Source of the DNA: Streptomyces sp. NBC_00154
Lineage (GTDB): Bacteria > Actinomycetota > Actinomycetes > Streptomycetales > Streptomycetaceae
Direction: 5' to 3'
DNA: 64,000 nt
NCBI RefSeq assembly: GCF_026342835.1
Contig: NZ_JAPEMI010000002.1
Location: 1,240,001 to 1,304,000 of the forward strand
Below are positions 18,375 to 26,690 of the stretch, in pieces (within the stretch, counting starts at the first letter, position 1; each line of letters starts with the position of its first letter). Both the position numbers and the translations under genes were made by a program. The notes below the pieces were generated by a model. The model did no database searches, was not told the DNA's origin, and saw nothing but the letters and a program-made list of their open reading frames with translations.

Positions 18375-18525
18375 GACCTTCTCCCACTTCAGGCAGCCCT
18401 TCGTCTCGAAGTACACACCCTTGCGGGCCGTCACGCGCGCCTGGCCGGTGATGTTGTCGTTCGCGATGATCGCCCCGAGCTCGCCGGAGGCGTTCTTGAG
18501 CCGGGCCCACAACCAGCTCGGGCGT
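18375..18525 (-). pseudogene. C-terminal fragment of a secreted protein
   Basis: The minus strand reads WARLKNASGELGAIIANDNI, then TGQARVTARKGVYFETKGCL and a stop after KWEKVG. This Trp/Cys-containing tail recurs at the end of many Streptomyces lipoproteins. Nothing upstream continues it, so it is a 3' remnant. Confidence 0.5.
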
Positions 18526-19098
18526 GAAGGTCCGCGTCAGCAGCCCCATCCGGATCCGCTCCGGGTAGCTCTCACCAGCTATGTGATCACGTGGCACAAG
18601 GCCGAGACTCCACTCGATCACGGGCTACTCAACCGACGTTGGTCCCCAGCCCCCGGTCAGAGCGACATAACGGCAGCTCAATCCGTGGTGAGCGCGGCCC
18701 GCTGTTGGCAAACCCTGCACATTGTGCACACGCAAGGCGGGCAGCAAGCTGACGGGATCCGGCTTCACCGGCGTCCGACAACCTTACGTGCGGGTATGTC
18801 TGATTGGCGTCAATCGGAGGGCCCACTCATGTCCATTCTCCGTTAAAACGCTTGTGAAGATGTCGTCACCGTCCGGTGGGTAATTGCGCGCAATTGCGTT
18901 TGCGATAGCGGAGCGTTGAGCGAATCGCCGACAAGTCGGCTGGACGGGCGGCCTGCTGAGGTGGTTGCATCGTGCGCCAGACGGAAGTTATCCCGATTAT
19001 TCGGGCATCAGGCGACCGTTGAGCCGGCCGACTCGATTTACAGCTGAAGCTGGCCGGCACCATTCAGATATCAGAAGCCATGAAGGGAAGCGCAATTC
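18526..19098. other. Intergenic region upstream of the precursor-peptide gene
   Basis: No gene seen. It contains a perfect 14-bp palindrome AATTGCGCGCAATT at 18882-18895, about 200 bases before the peptide gene, which could be a protein-binding site. Confidence 0.4.
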
Positions 19099-19308
19099 AT
19101 GCGTAGTTTCACGCCTCAGGTCGAGACCAGCGAGATTTCCGACGCCGACCTGGATAACGTTTCCGGCGGTCTCACCATTTCCGGCGGTGCCGCCTCCCCC
19201 CTCGGCGGCGTTTCCGGCGGTGTCTCTGTCGACGGCCCCGGTGAGATTCTTGGGGCCCTCCCGCTCGGTCTGTCCTTTCCGCAGGTCGCCGGTGGCGCCA
19301 CCCTCTGA
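19099..19308 (+). CDS. Double-glycine leader peptide, RiPP-precursor-like
   Basis: 69 residues with GAAGGGAAG about nine bases before the ATG. The N-terminal 24 residues (FTPQVETSEISDADLDNVSG ending in GG) are a typical leader with an acidic ISDADLDNVSGG processing motif, as in class II lanthipeptides and related precursors. The 45-residue remainder is rich in Gly, Ser, Val and Leu (GGVSGGVSVDGPGEILGALP) and has no cysteine, so it cannot form a lanthionine ring. No modifying enzyme, protease or transporter gene is near. A strong hairpin follows 80 bases downstream. It could be an orphan precursor acted on by enzymes elsewhere, or a secreted small protein. Confidence 0.7.
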   Translation: MRSFTPQVETSEISDADLDNVSGGLTISGGAASPLGGVSGGVSVDGPGEILGALPLGLSFPQVAGGATL

Positions 19309-19387
19309 CGGCGGCATTTGCTGCGAGGCGTCACAGCCAGGAGCATCACTCAACCTACGGGAGTACCAGAAATCCCGATGCGGTTGG

Positions 19388-19424
19388 CCGGGGATCCCGG
19401 AACTCTTCGTTCCGGGATCCCCGG
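19388..19424. terminator. Perfect 16-bp hairpin downstream of the peptide gene
   Basis: CCGGGGATCCCGGAAC (19388-19403) and GTTCCGGGATCCCCGG (19409-19424) pair perfectly around a five-base loop. It probably terminates the peptide transcript. Confidence 0.75.
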
Positions 19425-19637
19425 ATGCTCTTGGTCGCGGACTTTCATCTGGGCAGTTGACCACTTGTTTGCGCTGTACCGCACTGGGATTGACGAACTC
19501 CTCGCTCCGCACGTCGAAGCGAAGGTCGATGAGCCGGCCGTCGGCCTTGATTCGGGCCAGTACGCCCGGGCTGCTGAGGTCTACTCGGCAACGTGGTAGT
19601 TGCGGTGCGTGACGGTGTGCGGGTGCCCGCTCGCGGT

Positions 19638-20033
19638 TTAGCTCTGCGGTGCCAGGGTGCGTAGGACGCAGAACTCGTTGCCCTCGGGGTCTGCCATGAC
19701 TACCCAGTTTCGGTCTGAGCCCTGGCCCACATCCGTCTCGGTGGCGCCGAGGCCGAGCAATCGGGTCACCTCGTCCTCGGTGCTGCCGTCGATCGGGCTG
19801 ACGTCGAGGTGAAGCCGGTTCTTCACGGTCTTGCCCTCGGGTACCTGGATGAACAGCAGGGTGGGCGGCATCTGGCGGGCCCGAACATCCTCGACGGTCG
19901 GCACCCAGGAGCCGATCTCGACCTTGGCCTCGCTCCGGTCGATCACCTTGAAGTCCAGGACCTCGCACCAGAAGGCCGCGAGCCTCTCCGGATCGTGGCA
20001 GTCAACGGCCAACTCGGTGAACCTACTTGTCAT
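19638..20033 (-). CDS. VOC-family (glyoxalase-like) protein
   Basis: 131 residues. MTSRFTELAVDCHDPERLAA is the usual start of glyoxalase-like domain proteins, with FWCEVLDFKVIDRSEAKVEI completing the first module and NRLHLDVSPIDGSTEDEVTR beginning the second, which ends VMADPEGNEFCVLRTL. The HLDV histidine and the final Glu are in the positions of metal ligands in the superfamily. The length is normal. No operon partner; the substrate is unknown. Confidence 0.9.
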   Translation of the reverse strand: MTSRFTELAVDCHDPERLAAFWCEVLDFKVIDRSEAKVEIGSWVPTVEDVRARQMPPTLLFIQVPEGKTVKNRLHLDVSPIDGSTEDEVTRLLGLGATETDVGQGSDRNWVVMADPEGNEFCVLRTLAPQS

Positions 20034-20206
20034 GACTCTCCCAGATAGTACGGATGGGGCTCAGAGTATGCCGCCCGTCCGGCCGATCCGAGATCTTCCT
20101 GACTAGGGACATCAGACGGGCTTGACCCGGTATCAGATACGCGAGAAGCCCCTGGTGGGAACAGGTCTGCGAAGAACAGGTTCCGGGTACCGAGAGGCTT
20201 CACGCG

Positions 20207-21025
20207 TTGACCAGAATCACCTACATCGGCGTGCTCGATGTCAGCCGGGCCACTGCTGAGGCCTTTACGAAGCTGCTGCTCGAACACCGCGAGCGTCTCG
20301 CGACCCGCAAGGGCACCCGCGCCCTGGGGCCGTTCAAATAGGGCGTGTTGATCCTGCGCTGGTTCCTGGACGGTACCCGGCTGGCTCAACTTGCCTGCGA
20401 CAACCGGATCTCCGTCCTGACGGCCTACCGCTACCTCCACGAAGGGCTGACCGTGCTCGCCGACCAGCCCCGGACCTGTCCACCGCACTGGAGCGCGGCC
20501 GAAGCCGGCTTTACACACCTCAACCTCGACGGCACCGTCATCCGTACCGATCGCGTCGCCGCCCCCGTCCCGAACAAGGCCGACCTGTGGTGGTCGGGCA
20601 AGCACAAGCACCACGGCGGAACGTCCAGGTCACTTCCGCACCCGACGGCTGGCCGCTCTGGGTCTCGCCGGTCCCGGCCCGGCCGCGAGCACGACACCAC
20701 CCGCGCCCGTACCCACGGCCTGATCGCCGCCCTGAACCGGCTCGCCGGCACCCTCGACATCCCCCTGACCGACCTCGGCTACCAGAACGCCGGGGCCGGC
20801 CTCCGCCACCCGGTCAAAAAACCCAAGGGCGGCGAACTCACCGACGATGCCAAGGCGTTCAACTCCGTCATCCGAGGCGTCCACGGCGTGGCCGAACGCG
20901 CCAACGTCCTCCTCAAGGTGACCCTCAAGGCTCTGCGCAGGGTCAGCCTCGACCCCAAGGCAATCACCCGGATCACCCGCGCCGCCCTCGTCCTGCTCCA
21001 GATGGAACGCGGTCGCACCAGCTGA
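20207..21025 (+). pseudogene. IS5-type transposase, inactivated
   Basis: The frame opens LTRITYIGVLDVSRATAEAF with an N-terminal helical region, is stopped by TAG at 20338-20340, and continues in the same frame as LILRWFLDGTRLAQLACDNR (HTH) and HLNLDGTVIRTDRV (first catalytic Asp). Around 20630-20690 the expected HGGNVQVTSAPDGWPLWVSPV is in another frame, so two compensating indels corrupt about 20 residues that include the second Asp region. The end (GVHGVAERANVLLKVTLKAL) is intact. The nonsense codon plus frame slips make it non-functional. Confidence 0.8.
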
Positions 21026-21131
21026 TCGGAGAGCACGAACCGTCACGAGACGTTACCGAGTAGGGCTCACTGAACTTGATTGGGTGATGTCGGCTTCGGT
21101 TGACGTGCCACCTCCCGCCCGTCCCGATCTT

Positions 21132-21956
21132 TCAGCAACGGGTCGGTTGCAGGCGCTCGATGCGGTCGAGGTCGCCGGTGAGCAGGTCGCGGTGACTGAT
21201 GGTGAAGTCTCCGTTGGGCCGAGTCTGCCCGCGGCCGTAGTGTCGGCCGACGACGGCGGTGGGGAGGAAGGCGCTCAGGCGGTGGCGCATGTCCCCGGGG
21301 TACACGACGGGTGCGCCCCAGTCGGAGGGGGCTTCGTCGGTGGAGAACAGGACCCAGTGGTCCACGGGCACGGTGGCGTCGAGGTCCGGCGCCTTACCGG
21401 TGTGGCTGTCCAGGGCCGGCACGGTCAGCCGGTCGGGGTCGAGGGGCGGATACCACAGCAGCAAGGGCTTGGCGCGTTGCGCGTCGGCGTTGTCGAAGCA
21501 GCACACGGCGATGGTGTGGTCGGGGAAGTGGTCGGCGTAGAAGTGCAGGAGATCCGGGTCGAGATCGGGGCGCCGGTGCGGCGGCACCTGCCACAGCGCG
21601 GCGGGGACCGCGGTGGGGTCGTCTGCCAAGAGCACCGTGTAGACGTCGTGGTCGAAGACCTGGACGGGCTTCGGTTCCGCGCTCATCCACGCGATGCCGT
21701 CGGCTGTGGCGGCGACGTCTTCCACGGCGGCGACCATGCGGTGGAGGATGTCGCCGGCGCGCCGGGCGGAGAGGAAGTGCCGGGGTGTGAGCTGCCTGGC
21801 GGGCAGGTGCAGCAGCATGGCGTTCGGGCCGTCCGCCAGGTTGACGGCCGTGTTTTGGTAGCCCAGGACGTGGATGAGGCCGTGCACGCGGTGGTGCTGG
21901 CGCCCGCAGTACACGATCGTGCCGGAGAACGCGGCCTCACCTGTCGAGATACACAT
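21132..21956 (-). CDS. Conserved-looking protein of unknown function
   Basis: 274 residues with consistent protein-like composition throughout, for example IVYCGRQHHRVHGLIHVLGY, HALPARQLTPRHF-like helices and DHTIAVCCFDNADAQRAKPL. The C-terminal part contains VDHWVLFSTDEAPSDWGAPV and ends with a basic HRDLLTGDLDRIERLQ. No signal peptide, membrane segment or named domain is recognised. It lies between a dead IS5-type transposase and an ISAs1 relic, so it may have arrived with mobile DNA. Confidence 0.65.
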   Translation of the reverse strand: MCISTGEAAFSGTIVYCGRQHHRVHGLIHVLGYQNTAVNLADGPNAMLLHLPARQLTPRHFLSARRAGDILHRMVAAVEDVAATADGIAWMSAEPKPVQVFDHDVYTVLLADDPTAVPAALWQVPPHRRPDLDPDLLHFYADHFPDHTIAVCCFDNADAQRAKPLLLWYPPLDPDRLTVPALDSHTGKAPDLDATVPVDHWVLFSTDEAPSDWGAPVVYPGDMRHRLSAFLPTAVVGRHYGRGQTRPNGDFTISHRDLLTGDLDRIERLQPTRC

Positions 21957-22029
21957 GGCGGCAAGGTACCGCCCCTGTCCGGCGGGCGCCGAGGGGGCCT
22001 GGCCTGCTGAGGACCGCTACCGCCGATGG

Positions 22030-22262
22030 ACGGCCCCAACGCGGAGTCTGAAGGCTGTCAGCACGGTGCCGGTCAGCTCGAGGGTGTCCAGCAGGGGCTG
22101 GAGGGAGGGGATCTCGTTGCTCTCAGAGGCGATCTGCTGCTGGGCCAGGACCACGCAGTGGTGCTCCATGGCGGCCAGCAGCTGGGTCGCCGCAGCCGTA
22201 CCGGTACGCGAGGCGCGTACCACGTTTCCCTCGACCGCAACCCCGCGTCGCGCCGTCCGCTT
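22030..22262 (-). pseudogene. ISAs1 transposase fragment
   Basis: The minus strand encodes GNVVRASRTGTAAATQLLAA and HHCVVLAQQQIASESNEIPS, closely parallel to residues 155-205 of the intact transposase at 15022-16227, ending near LELTGTVLTA. Only this central block survives. Confidence 0.8.
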
Positions 22263-22601
22263 CTCCTTCGACAGGGCCGGGGGTGCTGGGCAGGCACCTG
22301 GCATCAGCGCAGGGACTCCACCAAGGTCCCTGCTGCACCACTCGGCGGGACAGCACCGGAGGAAGAAAAGAACTGGCGGCATGACAACCGTTTTCGTGGT
22401 CCCTTGCGAGTAGCAGGCACGGCAGCGGATTCGTGAACGTAGGGTGATGAATCTGAATCGATGTCTCGGAACCAATGTGAATTTCCCGGATCCAATACGC
22501 GATCCAGAAGGGTCAACGGCCTGGTGACGGGCGAATCCACTGCAATGGAGGCCGAATTCTCGTGGCTTGTATTTACGTCGCATGTCAGGTACGTAGGTGG
22601 C

Positions 22602-23042
22602 GTGAACAATCATCCCCATGAACCCATAGGCACACAGCCAGCACGTGATCCCTACGGAAGCAACCTCAGCCACAGAAATTACCCTGGCTATCAAGGTAGC
22701 CATCCGGGCGGACAGGGGGACTACGATTACTCGAACCCGACCCCGCGCCGTCAGCGCCGGGAAGGCGAAAGCCGGGACCGCACGGCGCTCGTCATCCAGA
22801 CGATCGGCGACATCGCCGTCGGCTTCCTCGTCCTGTGGATCTTGCTCTACCTGCTGGACGCCAACCAGTCCAACGGCTTCGTAGAGTTTGTCCGCGGCAT
22901 GGCCGAATGGCTGGCTGGCTGGTCGCAGGACATCTTCACCATGAACACCGAGGGTCTTCGCGTCCTCCTCAACTACGGCCTACCCGCGTTGGTTTACCTG
23001 GGCGTGGGACATGGCATCGCGGCTTGGGTGCGCCGCCTCTGA
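22602..23042 (+). CDS. Two-helix membrane protein of unknown function
   Basis: From the GTG at 22602 (AGGTGG just upstream) the protein has a proline/glycine/tyrosine-rich cytoplasmic head (about 60 residues, GYQGSHPGGQGDYDYSNPTP), an Arg-rich stretch, then a membrane helix (DIAVGFLVLWILLYLLDA), an amphipathic segment (FVRGMAEWLAGWSQDIF) and a second hydrophobic helix (LPALVYLGVGHGIAAWV). About 146 residues. Such proteins are widespread in Streptomyces and uncharacterised. Earlier in-frame starts have no ribosome binding site. Confidence 0.7.
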   Translation: MNNHPHEPIGTQPARDPYGSNLSHRNYPGYQGSHPGGQGDYDYSNPTPRRQRREGESRDRTALVIQTIGDIAVGFLVLWILLYLLDANQSNGFVEFVRGMAEWLAGWSQDIFTMNTEGLRVLLNYGLPALVYLGVGHGIAAWVRRL

Positions 23043-23110
23043 GCCGGGGTGCGGCTGCACGAACCGCGCGCAAAGCCGCCCGCGCAGACCGGATCTTCGG
23101 CATGCCGATG

Positions 23111-23185
23111 GTGCGGGTGGCGAAGGTGTGCCGGTGGACGTACTCGACCTTCAGGATGCTGGTGAACGCCTCACTGACCGCGTTG
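23111..23185 (-). pseudogene. IS3-family OrfB, C-terminal piece
   Basis: The minus strand reads NAVSEAFTSILKVEYVHRHT followed by FATRT, the IS3 OrfB motif around the catalytic Glu. It is separated from its upstream half (26577-26690) by the serine-recombinase element. The downstream end is truncated at about 23111, next to the membrane-protein gene. Confidence 0.8.
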
Positions 23186-23231
23186 GCATTCACCGTCGAA
23201 TGCGCTCGTTCCCCGCGTTGGCGATGGATGC

Positions 23232-23510
23232 GTGCGGTTGATCCATCCGTTTCATCCTCGGTGCGGTGAGGCTTTCGAGTTCCTCGAGCGGCTCAACTCG
23301 TGGCGCGGAGATGTGGTGTTGGTCCTCGATGGTCAGGGCCGCAGGTGCTCGTTCCCGCTGGAGTGGACCGATATGGCGCTGGTGGATGCGTTCCTCGCGG
23401 CGGCCCGCGGTGGTTGTCCGTATCGGACCGGGGATCTGGTCGAGTTGGCGGATCTGGTGGCCGGGCTGCTGTCTGACGGCCGGAACGGTGTCGGGGAGAT
23501 GACGCCGTGA
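23232..23510 (+). CDS. DUF5372-family protein
   Basis: 92 residues from a GTG, beginning MRLIHPFHPRCGEAFEFLER, then VLVLDGQGRRCSFPLEWTDM and a C-terminal helix DLVELADLVAGLL. The HPFHP..G..FEF and P..WTD patterns match DUF5372, small proteins encoded beside large serine recombinases in Actinobacteria. The conserved aromatic and His residues suggest a small beta-barrel like an SH3 fold. It is the first gene inside the element, close to its left end. Function unknown; a recombination directionality or targeting factor is a hypothesis from context. Confidence 0.8.
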   Translation: MRLIHPFHPRCGEAFEFLERLNSWRGDVVLVLDGQGRRCSFPLEWTDMALVDAFLAAARGGCPYRTGDLVELADLVAGLLSDGRNGVGEMTP

Positions 23511-23684
23511 TCGTCGTGGGATTGAGGCCGCTGTTGGGGGCGCTCGCGGGTGCCGCTGGGGGCGTGCGGAGGCTCGGGATGGTCCGTGACCTGCTTCTTC
23601 CGCTTCTCTGCTCGGCCTTCGCGCTCTTGGCCCCGGTGGTGGGCGGTCTGATTCTGGGGACATCGGGATCGACTGGGAGGCGCG

Positions 23685-24161
23685 ATGAGCCAGCCGGCAG
23701 GCAAGAAGGCTGCACTGAAGGAGTTCCGGGCGCTCAATCCGCGGCCCGAAGCCGTGACCGACGAGGACTTCGCCGCTTGTCCGTTCCTGGACCCGGACGA
23801 TGTGGTGCAGGTCAAGTACGAGATGGTGCGCCGGGTGAGGGTGGACAGGATCCCCGTGGCCCAAGCCGCTGCGGCCTTCGGGTTCTGCCGGCAGACCTTC
23901 TATGTGATCGCCGCCGCGCTGGACGCAGGCGGGCCGGCCGCGCTGGTGCCGGGCAAACCCGGCCCGAAGGGACCGCGCAAGCTCACCGAGGAGGTCATGG
24001 AGTTCATCGGACAACTCCGGGCGGGCGATGCCTCGGTGCGGTCGGCCCAACTGGCGGAAGCGGTCTTGGAACGGTTCGGGATCACCGTTCATCCGCGGTC
24101 GGTGGAGAAAGCCTTGGCCAGGCGGCGCGAGCCACGCACTGCGGAGGAAGCCCATTGCTGA
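23685..24161 (+). CDS. Helix-turn-helix DNA-binding protein of the recombinase element
   Basis: 158 residues, GGGAGG four to five bases before the ATG. A variable N-terminus is followed by VKYEMVRRVRVDRIPVAQAA and AAFGFCRQTFYVIAAALDAG, a transposase-like HTH, then the linker GPAALVPGKPGPKGPRKLT and a second winged HTH (LAEAVLERFGITVHPRSVEK). This double-HTH layout is that of the DNA-binding half of IS481/IS630-type transposases without a catalytic domain. Here it accompanies a serine recombinase, so it probably binds element ends or regulates the operon (inference). Confidence 0.8.
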   Translation: MSQPAGKKAALKEFRALNPRPEAVTDEDFAACPFLDPDDVVQVKYEMVRRVRVDRIPVAQAAAAFGFCRQTFYVIAAALDAGGPAALVPGKPGPKGPRKLTEEVMEFIGQLRAGDASVRSAQLAEAVLERFGITVHPRSVEKALARRREPRTAEEAHC

Positions 24162-24177
24162 CGAGGCGGCAGTCGAG

Positions 24178-24450
24178 GTGGGTGGGGCCGAGGTGGCTGG
24201 AAGGTATGAGGACCTGCGGGCCGCGGTCCTCGGCGGTGTCGACCGGGGATCCCGGCACGGCTGGGCGGTGCTGGCCCGTTCCGGCATGGCCGCCTGGATC
24301 AAGGCAGTCGTTCGAATTCCCGTTGCATCACGGGTCGTTCAGCACGAGCCGTCGGCGCCGGTCGCGGCGCCGGTCGCGGTGGCGGGCGAGTTGGTGGAGG
24401 TGCTGGCGCGCATGGCATGGACGGCGGCCGGGGGCTGCCGCAGCGGATAA
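24178..24450 (+). CDS. Small accessory protein of the recombinase element
   Basis: From the GTG at 24178 about 90 residues: VGGAEVAGRYEDLRAAVLGG, then SRHGWAVLARSGMAAWIKAV, an amphipathic tail and VAGELVEVLARMAWTAAGG. The frame opens upstream and overlaps the end of the HTH gene; an ATT at 24154 just behind GGAGGAAG would be an alternative rare start. Similar short proteins with RYExLRxxVL and a Trp-containing helix occur before large serine recombinases in Actinobacteria. Function unknown. Confidence 0.6.
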   Translation: MGGAEVAGRYEDLRAAVLGGVDRGSRHGWAVLARSGMAAWIKAVVRIPVASRVVQHEPSAPVAAPVAVAGELVEVLARMAWTAAGGCRSG

Positions 24451-24477
24451 CCAGAGCGACGCGGCGAGGAGGGTGTG

Positions 24478-26538
24478 GTGAGTATCGAGCAGAGTGGGAA
24501 AGTCACGGCGGAGCATCTGCGGCGGGACGCGTATCTGTATGTGCGCCAGTCCTCGCTCAAGCAGGTCGTCAACAACAGCGAGTCCACCCAGCGGCAGTAC
24601 GCTCTTCGCGGCCGGGCCGTCGCGCTGGGCTGGGAGGACTCCCAGGTCATCGTGATCGACTCCGATCAGGGCCGCTCCGGGGCCTCGACGGCGGGCCGCG
24701 ACGGCTTCCAGCACCTGGTCGCCGAGGTCTCCATGGGACATGCCGGGATCGTCCTGGGACTCGAGGTGTCCCGCCTGGCCAGGAACAACACCGACTGGCA
24801 CCGGCTTTTGGAGATCTGTGCGCTGTCCGGGACGCTGATCCTGGACGAGGACGGACTATACGATCCGCGCACTTTCAACGACCGGCTCGTGCTGGGCATG
24901 AAAGGCACCATGTCGGAGGCCGAACTCCACCTGTTGGCAGCCCGGTTGCGGGGCGGGCAGCTGGCCAAGGCCCGCCGCGGCGAGCTCAAGCAGGGCCTGC
25001 CGGTCGGCTATGTCCACGACTATGCCGACCGGATCGTCAAGGACCCAGACGCCTCGGTGCGGGCCGTCGTCGAGCACGTTGTGGACCTCTTCGCGGCCAC
25101 CGGCTCGGCCCGCCAGGTCGTCAAGGCCTTCGCCGCCGGCCGTCTCACTTTCCCCTCCCGTATCCGCACCGGCCCGCGCAAGGGCGAGCTGGTCTGGGGC
25201 CCGCTCAAGCACTGGCAGGTCCTCAACGTCCTGCACAACCCGCTCTATGCAGGGGCGTTCTGTTACGGACGACGCAAAGTCGAGCGCAGTCCGGACGGCA
25301 GGACCCACATCCGGCTGCTGCCGCGCGAGCAGTGGGACACCCTCATCCAAGATCACCACGAGGGCTATATGGCCTTCGCCCGGTGGGAGTCGAACCAGAC
25401 CGCACTCGCCGCGCAGGCCGCCTCCCGCGGCTTGGAGCGGACCGCGACCGCACCGCGTGAGGGTCCCGCGCTGCTGCAGGGCCTGGTGATCTGCGGCCGC
25501 TGCGGCCGGCGCATGACCATCGCCTATCACCTGCGGCAAGGCCGCGAAGTCTCCGACTACCGGTGCATGACCCACGCCATCCAAAACGGAGGCAAGGTCT
25601 GCCAGCGCATCCCCGGCCCCGGCATCGAACAGGCCGTCGCCACCCTGCTGTTGGACGAGCTGACCCCGTTCGCGGTCGAAGCCGCCCTGAAGGTCACCGA
25701 CCGCCTCGCCGCCCAGGCAGCCGAGGCCGACCGGCTCCGATCCGCCCATCTCCAACGCGCCCAGCACCGCGCCGACCTGGCCAAACGCCGCTATCTTGCG
25801 GTCGACCCGGACAACCGTCTCGTCGCCGACAGTCTGGAAGCGGACTGGAACGCGGCCCTGCGCGAGGTCGCCGCCGCCCGCAAGGACATCGAACGCGCCC
25901 GCATCGAAGCCGAACCCGTCAACGAGGCGCTGCGGGAGAAACTGGCCCACCTCGCCGGCGACGTGCACCGACTCTGGCACGATCAGGGCACTCCGATGCG
26001 GGAACGCAAACGCATCGCCCGCCTGCTGATCACGGACGTCACCCTCACCAAGGCCGAACAGATCACCGCCCAGGTCCGGCTGTCCGGCGGCCGCCACCAC
26101 ACCCTGGACCTGCCCCTCCCCCTCGGCGGCGGGAAACTGTGGCAGACCCCGACACCCGTCGTCGCAGCCATCGACACCCTCCTCGAGGACCACACCGACG
26201 CGGAGATCGCCGACATCCTCAACCAGCGCGGCCTGACCAGCGGCAAGGGCCTGCCCTTCCACCGCCTCCTGGTCCGGGACATCCGCGAGGACTACCAGCT
26301 CACCAGCCGCTTCGACCGGCTGCGGGACCGCGGTCTGCTGACCGCCTACGAACTCGCCGACCTCCTCGGCGTCAGCGTTCCGACCGTCTGGAAGTGGCAC
26401 CGGGCCGGACTGCTCGAGGGCGAGAAGTACAACGACAAGAACGCCCGCCTCTACCCCCACCCGGGGCCCAACTCGCCCCGCGTCCAGCAAGGCGTACGCC
26501 TCGACCACCGCCGACCAGCAACAACGACCTCAAAGTAA
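24478..26538 (+). CDS. Large serine recombinase
   Basis: 686 residues, GTG start with GAGGAGGG upstream. The resolvase domain starts YLYVRQSSLKQ, whose first Ser (residue 25) is the nucleophile; IVIDSDQGRSGASTAGRDGF and VLGLEVSRLARNNTDWHRLL complete the catalytic core. Next come the long helix GMKGTMSEAELHLLAARLRG, the recombinase domain (AGAFCYGRRKVERSPDGRTH), a zinc ribbon (CGRCGRRM with a later Cys pair) and a coiled coil rich in Ala/Arg/Glu. The last 100 residues add a MerR/excisionase-like HTH (LTAYELADLLGVSVPTVWKW). It should integrate and, with a helper, excise the element. All catalytic residues are present. Confidence 0.92.
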   Translation: MSIEQSGKVTAEHLRRDAYLYVRQSSLKQVVNNSESTQRQYALRGRAVALGWEDSQVIVIDSDQGRSGASTAGRDGFQHLVAEVSMGHAGIVLGLEVSRLARNNTDWHRLLEICALSGTLILDEDGLYDPRTFNDRLVLGMKGTMSEAELHLLAARLRGGQLAKARRGELKQGLPVGYVHDYADRIVKDPDASVRAVVEHVVDLFAATGSARQVVKAFAAGRLTFPSRIRTGPRKGELVWGPLKHWQVLNVLHNPLYAGAFCYGRRKVERSPDGRTHIRLLPREQWDTLIQDHHEGYMAFARWESNQTALAAQAASRGLERTATAPREGPALLQGLVICGRCGRRMTIAYHLRQGREVSDYRCMTHAIQNGGKVCQRIPGPGIEQAVATLLLDELTPFAVEAALKVTDRLAAQAAEADRLRSAHLQRAQHRADLAKRRYLAVDPDNRLVADSLEADWNAALREVAAARKDIERARIEAEPVNEALREKLAHLAGDVHRLWHDQGTPMRERKRIARLLITDVTLTKAEQITAQVRLSGGRHHTLDLPLPLGGGKLWQTPTPVVAAIDTLLEDHTDAEIADILNQRGLTSGKGLPFHRLLVRDIREDYQLTSRFDRLRDRGLLTAYELADLLGVSVPTVWKWHRAGLLEGEKYNDKNARLYPHPGPNSPRVQQGVRLDHRRPATTTSK

Positions 26539-26576
26539 ACCCGATAGGAGAAGAGGAGCAGTGTGATGACAAGTGC

Positions 26577-26690
26577 TTGTCGAAGCACGACCCAACCCGG
26601 CCCATCAACTGTGTGACGCCGAGCCTGCGGCGGGCCCGCCTGAACCGGCGTGAGCCGTATTCGCTACGCGGTCGGGGTACGTCTCCCCCG
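26577..26690 (-). pseudogene. IS3-family OrfB, N-terminal-side piece
   Basis: The minus strand reads SEYGSRRF, RRLGVTQLMGRVGSCFDK, the region just before the catalytic Glu of IS3 OrfB. It ends at the recombinase element and is truncated on the other side at about 26700. The rest of OrfB and OrfA are absent. Confidence 0.75.

Larger units (their letters stand above)
23184..26578 (+). mobile_element. Serine-recombinase element (four genes) inserted in IS3 orfB
   Basis: Both ends are fixed by the interrupted gene: OrfB reads GVTQLMGRVGSCFD up to the codon at about 26577 and resumes as NAVSEAF at 23185; the family sequence is GRVGSCFDNAxxEAF. The two junctions share only TTG (23183-23185 and 26577-26579), as expected for large serine recombinases that cross over at a 2-bp core. 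Palindromic patches lie at each end (GCATTC/GAATGC at the left, GACAAG/CTTGTC at the right). About 3.4 kb carrying a DUF5372 gene, an HTH gene, a small gene and a large serine recombinase, all on the plus strand. Confidence 0.75.

Noticed and set aside
19099..20033. A complete RiPP gene cluster around the leader peptide
   Set aside because: No cyclase, dehydratase, radical SAM enzyme, protease or ABC transporter is present within several kb; the VOC protein at 19638 is not a known RiPP enzyme.
23507..23684. Hydrophobic plus-strand frame overlapping the DUF5372 stop by GTGA
   Set aside because: Coupled start looks attractive, but the frame runs on through the HTH gene without a stop, a sign of a GC-rich shadow frame, and no family is recognised.
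24856..26508. 550-codon minus-strand frame opposite the serine recombinase
   Set aside because: Antisense shadow; no start signal and no family.
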